Shown here in pieces: positions 58,261-64,000 of a stretch of 64,000 nucleotides of DNA. The translations under genes and the position numbers were made by a program. Source of the DNA: Haberlea rhodopensis (lineage: Eukaryota > Streptophyta > Magnoliopsida > Lamiales > Gesneriaceae); contig CAJQUN010000003.1 of NCBI GenBank assembly GCA_907163345.1, positions 5,305,821-5,369,820 of the forward strand, in the 5' to 3' direction. Below the pieces are notes generated by a model that was not told the DNA's origin, did no database searches, and saw only the letters and a program-made list of their open reading frames with translations. Position 1 is the stretch's first letter. Every line of letters starts with the position of its first letter.

Positions 58261-60995
58261 CTTAGGGTGCGTATGGATCAGATTGGTTCGGATCCGGACC
58301 GGATCAATCCGATCCTAGCTCATTCGAATCGGAACCGGATCCGGTTCCGGTTCCGGTTCCGGACCAATCCGATCCGACGGACTGGTTCCGGACGATTAAT
58401 TATTATTATTATTTTTTTTTTGGAATTGATGATAGTTTTTTTATATGTCTAAATATCTTGTTCGAATAATACATTAAATATGATGAAAATACATACTTTA
58501 TTGAATATTAAAAGCTTAATGTAAAATCTACAGCATTTGAACTTTTAAAAAAAAATTACATTATTCATCATAATTAATTAATATAGTCTTCGCAAATTCT
58601 TCTTCATCTTCGGAACTTTGGTTGCCGAACTCCTCGACTCCTCCTCCTCTTCTATTCCTTCGTGCCGCATCGAACCAATCTTTGAGCAATGTAAGCATGC
58701 ACAATCAACGCATTAAGTGAAGTTCGATGGTCTCCAATGATTCGGCCACAAGTTGAGAACGCCGACTTCGATGCTAAACTGGATGTTTGAACCGCAAAAA
58801 CATCTCTAGCCATTTTGAATAATATCAGAAATTGTCTTGTGTTTGCCTTCCACCATTCCAGTAGGTCAAAATTTTCATCTATTACGAACATCTGACCCAA
58901 AAAGAATTGTAACTCGTTCGACGTGGTAGATTCAACTCGCTTCCTCTCAGATCCTTTTTGCCAAGACTCCTCAGCAAACTAATCCCTCCATTTCTTGACT
59001 GGGTAGTGTCTTCTTCCTCCTGTCCTCTCTGTGATGATGACCCTTATACATATTTAGAATGATACATTGCAAACATATTTTGGAGAGAATGTCTGATTGC
59101 CGTCTTTTGATAGTCAACGGTCTTCTTCAAAAAATTGAGAGTAATATTAAAAAAAAGTATCAAATGAGTCGATTCTTTGACTATGATCTAAAAGTGTAGA
59201 TATGCAGTGAACATGTGGAATATTTTCCCAATATTTTTTAAATTTTGCCTCCATAAGTTGAACAAATTGTGCCAAATCACCTATTTCTCTAAATTCAATA
59301 AATTTACAAAACATATTTAATGCAAGGGGAAGAAAATAAGGAGAAGTCGGATAAAAAACACCGAAAAAATGATCTTTTGCTTCCTTAAAAGTAGATAACA
59401 AAGCAGTACATTGAGTAACAAAAACCCAATCAGTATGACACAATAAATAACTATCAACACTGTAAGGATTTGATAATTATTGTAGAAAACAGTTAAAGCT
59501 TCATCATAAGGTAACATAGATTCTAACATGTGATGTAAAGAATTCCATATAGTTTCTATGGGTGGTGGGAAAAGAGTATACCTAAGATCTTGAGTTGCAC
59601 AAATATGTTTCCATTCACGCTTAATTCGTGGTTGCTATATCCTCAGACAACAGTTTTTAAGTTTTGCTGTGCTATTATGTTCAGAATCTTCATAACCAAC
59701 TTTTACAACTAAGTTAATTATATGACACACACATTTAACATGTGAAAAAACACCATCAAGAATTGGTTTTAATTATACTTTTAGATCAAGTGTAATAGAA
59801 ATTTTTTTATCTGCAATTCCATAGAACCTACAAACGTTAACAATATATCTAGCAATCAAGATACTAGTGTGAGAATAATGTATTTCATCAGGTGATAAAA
59901 TTCATTTTTGCACGCACCAATTATCATCAATCCAATGACAAGTAACAAAAAAAAAATGAAAGTTGTTTAATGTTCGTCCAAATATCAGTTGCTAAACTAA
60001 CTCTGCAGTTTATAGTAGAAAGATGCTCAATTAAAGATCGACGATATTCAACAAAAACATCCATACAATTTTTTCTAACTGTGTTTATAAATATGTTTAA
60101 AACCAGGTTGGATATCAGAAGCAAATTCAATAAAGTCGTCTTGTTGAGGTAACAAAAAAAGAAGTTCACATCTAATAACAAAACGAATTAGTTACATGCG
60201 GTTTATTGCATGTGTTAAAATACAATTTGTGCCAGATTGAGGATTTATTTGTTGTTGAGTTGGTTCCCTACCTATAGGTTGTAGTGTAACCTCATCAAAA
60301 TTAATTTATTAACTAAATGTTTCTTAAATATTCCGGTGTCTACGACGGAACCGCCTGTTTTATAATTATAGATCATTTTACAAATTTTACAAACAACAAA
60401 AGATGGTGTTGGGTAAAGGGGAAGGTTACTCAGGCGGCTCGCAGCGGTCGTAGTTGCAAATGACCCGCAGGGCGCCGGCAAAAGCTACAAAATATGCTGA
60501 TGACATCGTAATATTGATAATATAATTAGCTCAACAGAAGCTACAAAACTAATAAAAAGATGATGATAATAAATTGATAATATAATTGAAAGAATAAAAT
60601 TGTATCGAATAAAAGTGTAAGGAATATTGGAATTAGAGGGGAAAATTATAGAATATTAGAGTTGTTTGAGTAAGAAAGTATGATGAAAATGATGTTGGGT
60701 GAAAAGGTATTTATAGGTTACAACTTTTTTTAAAAAAAAAAAAATTGCAATTAATTATGCTGCCAACGGCCGTTGGCCAACATGCCTTTTCTTTTTTTTT
60801 TTATTTAAAAAGAAAATCACCGGTGCCGGTTCCAAACAGGAACCAAACCGGTGCAAAAACATATCGGCTCAACCGTCGGCTTAAAACCGGATCGGACTCC
60901 GGTTCTTGACCAGGTTGATCAATCCCGGTTCCAAACCGATTTTAACCGGTTCGGGTTCGGACCGATTTCGGTTAGACCGATCCGTTGAACAGTTG
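58261..60995 (-). mobile_element. Decayed hAT transposon with transposase remnants
   Basis: Candidate target duplicates AGTGCTAT (58253-58260) and AGTGCTAG (60996-61003) differ only in the last base. Subterminal regions are rich in GGTTCCGG and AACCGGTT motifs. Minus-strand coding traces lie in order: BED-type finger CKICKMIYNYKTG (60272-60481), catalytic-domain block RVSLATDIWTN (59927-60181), middle blocks at 59147-59529, and the C-terminal dimerisation region DLLEWWKANTRQF with ASKSAFSTCGRIIGDHRTSL (58652-58900). Stops and frameshifts throughout show it is inactive. Family: Ac/RICESLEEPER-like hAT, from these motifs. Confidence 0.85.
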
Positions 60996-61753
60996 AGTGC
61001 TAGACCCCAAGAGAAGTGGGCTAAGGGCCCAATATGCCTAATGGTTTGGGTAATCTTAGTGGAGCAAAAATGGCAACCCACATGATGTTTTGATCGAGCC
61101 AATCAATAGCGATAGATTTTAGTTATCGTAGCGAAAACATATGCTACAACGAATGACAAGATTAAAAGGATATACAGAAATTCGTTTGATCATCAAAGTA
61201 GAAAAAAATTGAGTATTCGAAGAAAAGGCAAACGAACAATTCGTCCATTTTCAGATTGGTTGCCAAAAATGGCTCATTCGAAGCGATCTTTTCTTCGATA
61301 AAAAACAATTGGCTGCAATTGAAGGAAGAAAACTTGCTATACATTTCAACATGAAGGGAGCTCCCTCTAATACATGCTTTTATTCAATCGTTCTAAAATA
61401 TGATTGTGAAATCGTTTTCATCTTGCATATGATTTTTACCCTAATATTCTTAGGAGTTTTTCACATAAGATTATGAAGTGTATATTTATATTTACTTCAT
61501 ACTACTATATCTTATTGTCATACGTGGGACGAACGACTACGTTATGTATATTGTTGCAATTTAATTTCAATCCATTGGAAAGAAAACAGAAACTGAAAAC
61601 TATTTTCATTATTTCGACAATCACTTTCACAACAAAATAGAACAAGAAAGATTCATGCTCTTTTACCACATCAACTTAATCTTCCATGAGTAGTACCCAA
61701 TAAGGTCATGGACTCGACTCCAACATATTATTGCAAGAATCAGCAATCCAAGT
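60996..61753. other. Gene-free spacer
   Basis: No supported feature. 61700-61753 is probably the 3' UTR of the monooxygenase gene that reads leftward into it. Confidence 0.5.
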
Positions 61754-62884
61754 TCAAGGAACACTCAACTCCCCACATTCAAAATCGGCCATCTTCACCA
61801 TGGTCACCGCGAAATATTTACTCAAAAACTTCTTCCTCAAATAGCCAATCACCTTCCCTTCGTTTTGTTGAACCAAACCAAACAAATATGCAATACTAAT
61901 AAGACTAAAGCATCTCCATCTCCTTTCTTTAACGTACTTTTCCAACCCCTTTTCAATCCTCACAAATTCATCATCTTTTTCTTGCTCATGTCCTTCTGTT
62001 TTTGTTAGCAAAGCCTCACCAAGACACCTAGCAAGAATGACCCCCCCTTCCAAAGCTGAACATCCACCTTGCCCCAAATCCGGTGTCATAGGATGAAACG
62101 CATCCCCAGCTACACAAACGTTGTTTTTCAGAATATTTCCTAGTAAAATGTTCCAAGGTAGTCTGAATTTCAGAGGAGCATAGTTGATGAACTCTAACTC
62201 GGTTCTCCCTACTACGTCGGATACTTGCATTGGTGCACTTCGTACATTGGCCACCACAAATTTCTTCATTTCTGTGGGGGTTGGTTCGTCCTCTTCATCT
62301 GTAGTTAATAAATACAAATACCCGTTATGTCAAAATCTGATCTTTCAAAGTAGAAGTGCCAGGAAAAGTAGATACCAACAAGGTGTTTACGCTCAAATCT
62401 TACGTTTGAAGATGGATGGATCGAAAGTGCATGCCCAATACACACTCTTGTCACTACAAGGAATAAGGCCATATCGCACGCCTCCCTCCAAATGCACATG
62501 GATTTTAGGTTCGTACCCGTGTGGATTCGGGTAGTTCACAAAGCCTCTTATCGATGATCTTCCACAGCTCACTGCATTTTGAAGCCCCAACCACTTTGCT
62601 ACAATAGAATGCACTCCATCACACCCAATCAACACCTGAATTTAGGAGCAAGGCATCAACATTACTTGAATTGTGTGTGCTAATACGGATATCATGATTT
62701 GTAAGGACATCTCGATTTTACCTTGGTTTTTATAGCTGATCCATCGGCAAGATGCACTAATTTGAATTTCCCAGATTCTTCGATCAAAACAACTTTTGAA
62801 GAGAATCGGATGGTTCCCTTCGGCAGTTCACTCGCCAAAGTTTCTAATAAATCTTTCCTTCTCAAGCATCGGTTTTCAAATTTG
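61754..62884 (-). CDS. FAD-dependent monooxygenase, MO1 / zeaxanthin-epoxidase-like, last three exons
   Basis: Visible exons are 62722-62884, 62404-62635 and 61754-62298, all with GT-AG borders and consistent phase. Together they encode about 312 C-terminal residues. The first begins in CLRRKDLLETLASELPKG. The second opens with the FAD-monooxygenase DG motif VLIGCDGVHSIVAKWLG and has the NYPNPHGYEPKIHVHLEGG-type block (NYPNPHGYEPKIHVHL). The third holds the GD motif VCVAGDAFHPMTPDLGQGG that contacts FAD. The N-terminal GxGxxG Rossmann segment, normally on the first exon, is not found between 62885 and 64000, so it lies beyond the window unless lost. Family members hydroxylate small aromatic substrates. 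The specific substrate is unknown. The C terminus (ECGELSVP) looks normal and the visible part has no lesion. Confidence 0.85.
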
Positions 62885-63290
62885 CTGTACAACAAATGGT
62901 CTTTTGAAAATCAATTCAAAAGAATATATTTGGATTCTATGCATGTTATACGACCAAAAAGAATAAGATTTCGCTACGTGAACCATGTACGAATGACCCA
63001 CACCAGATGAACTGATGATATATAGTTACAATTTTTTCTTAAATGTGTATATATATGTTGGAAATAATAAAGGAAACGGGTGGGTCACCGAAGTGGGCAC
63101 GGATCATTGTTCTTAAAATACTAGTTTCCTCCTTATCTTGTTAACCTCCCATGATCTCCAAATTATAGGAGTTAATAACCAACACTTGGAGTGGTGTTTC
63201 AGAAATCTTGCATAAAAATAGAAAATTTATGTATGAAAAATCAACCAAAAATTGGAAAACATAGTTTGGCCATTCAAATTCACTTACTAA

Positions 63291-63771
63291 GGTCATGTTT
63301 GTATTGATTGATTTGATTTGGGTGAAAGGATTTGATTTGAGAAATGATTTGGATGGTGAATTTCGCATGACATCCAACATGGATGGATTTGAAATCCATC
63401 ATAATTACTATTGAAAATGTTTAACTTAATCTAGAGTGATTTGAAATTCACTTCAATTTTGTTCATCCAAACAACTCAAGCAATTTCAGACATGGATTTG
63501 AAATCCATAATTTCAAATCCATCAATCCAAATGCATATTACACTGCATATGGATCGAGAAATTTGACGCTATGAATTTCAAATACATTAATTGTTTGGAT
63601 AAATTTAAATTAGTTGTATTTCAAATCCATCTCTTTACTAATTTATGCAAATATAATGGTAATTGTGATGGATTTGAAATGAACTTAATACATGTGTCAT
63701 TTTAAATTTAAGTTTCAAATTCAGAATCAAATATCTCCATTCAAATGAAGTTCATCAACCCAAACACAACC
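63291..63771. mobile_element. MITE in the upstream intron or flank of the monooxygenase gene
   Basis: The ends are imperfect inverted repeats: AAGGTCATGTTTGTATTGAT on the left and, reverse-complemented, AAGGTTGTGTTTGGGTTGAT on the right. The interior is crowded with ATGGATTTGAAATCCAT palindromes on both strands. A 3-bp TAA/TTA-type duplicate is plausible but not exact. No coding capacity. Nothing else is supported from 62885 to 64000. Confidence 0.6.
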
Positions 63772-64000
63772 TTTATCTTTGAGGCTCTTGGATTGTGGAA
63801 ACAAAATATAAATCTTGTGATTGTGTTTTGACGCTGCGTGCAACATATAAGGCCCAAAACAACGACGTAAATTCAACCCGGGTTATGATCCGAAGGTGTA
63901 GTAAGTATCGTTGATATACCGAATATAATGTATAATGAATTCCTTCAATACATACTATACATATTATCAACTATATATGAATGAAAAGAGCATAATATAA

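Noticed and set aside
61708..61899. Plus-strand 63-codon frame
   Set aside because: It is antisense to the last exon and 3' UTR of the FAD monooxygenase gene.

Overview
This is a nuclear window from a flowering plant, almost certainly a eudicot. It is AT-rich, its genes have GT-AG introns, it carries plant-type genes (a chloroplast stress-enhanced protein, a cinnamyl-alcohol-dehydrogenase-type enzyme, a MO1-like FAD monooxygenase), and about two thirds of it is LTR retrotransposons and DNA transposons. The gene content fits an asterid, but I cannot name the species. No bacterial, organellar or CRISPR-like system is present.

Left arm (1-23500). An unidentified partial coding exon sits at the left edge (minus). 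A complete two-exon SEP2 gene follows (791-1868, minus). Next is a 5.2 kb Ty1/copia element (3975-9145) with CAATC target duplications, a decayed gag and no pol, itself lodged in an older repeat. The rest of the arm holds a small single-pass membrane protein gene (12793-15021, plus), a possible secreted cysteine-rich peptide gene (16717-17253, minus) with a hAT MITE directly at its 3' end, a MULE-type MITE, a 256-bp tandem repeat (18322-19078), a copia gag scrap, a foldback element and a second hAT MITE (21672-22423).

Centre (23501-46287). A run of exactly 500 N is followed by a deep nest of minus-strand insertions. Read from the outside in, the layers are a Tat-type Ty3/gypsy remnant (41717-45183), a hAT 5' fragment (41152-41716), a gag-only Tat/Athila-type element (35812-41151), Tekay-like gypsy element B (30264-35811) and Tekay-like gypsy element A (24001-30263). 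The left halves of all these layers are absent, so the gap is probably much larger than 500 bp.

Right arm (46288-64000). A complete gag-only gypsy element with 2.1 kb LTRs, GGTAA target duplications and an intact 389-aa Gag (46288-53191) is followed by a complete six-exon CAD-like dehydrogenase gene (54067-57482, plus), a decayed hAT transposon (58261-60995), and the last three exons of an FAD monooxygenase gene (61754-62884, minus) whose first exon or exons lie beyond the right edge. A MITE lies in its upstream intron.

The host genes are unrelated single loci and show no operon-like or clustered pathway. The notable content is in the repeats: three gag-only LTR elements of different lineages, and LTRs of two superfamilies packed with GCGATC-type palindromes.
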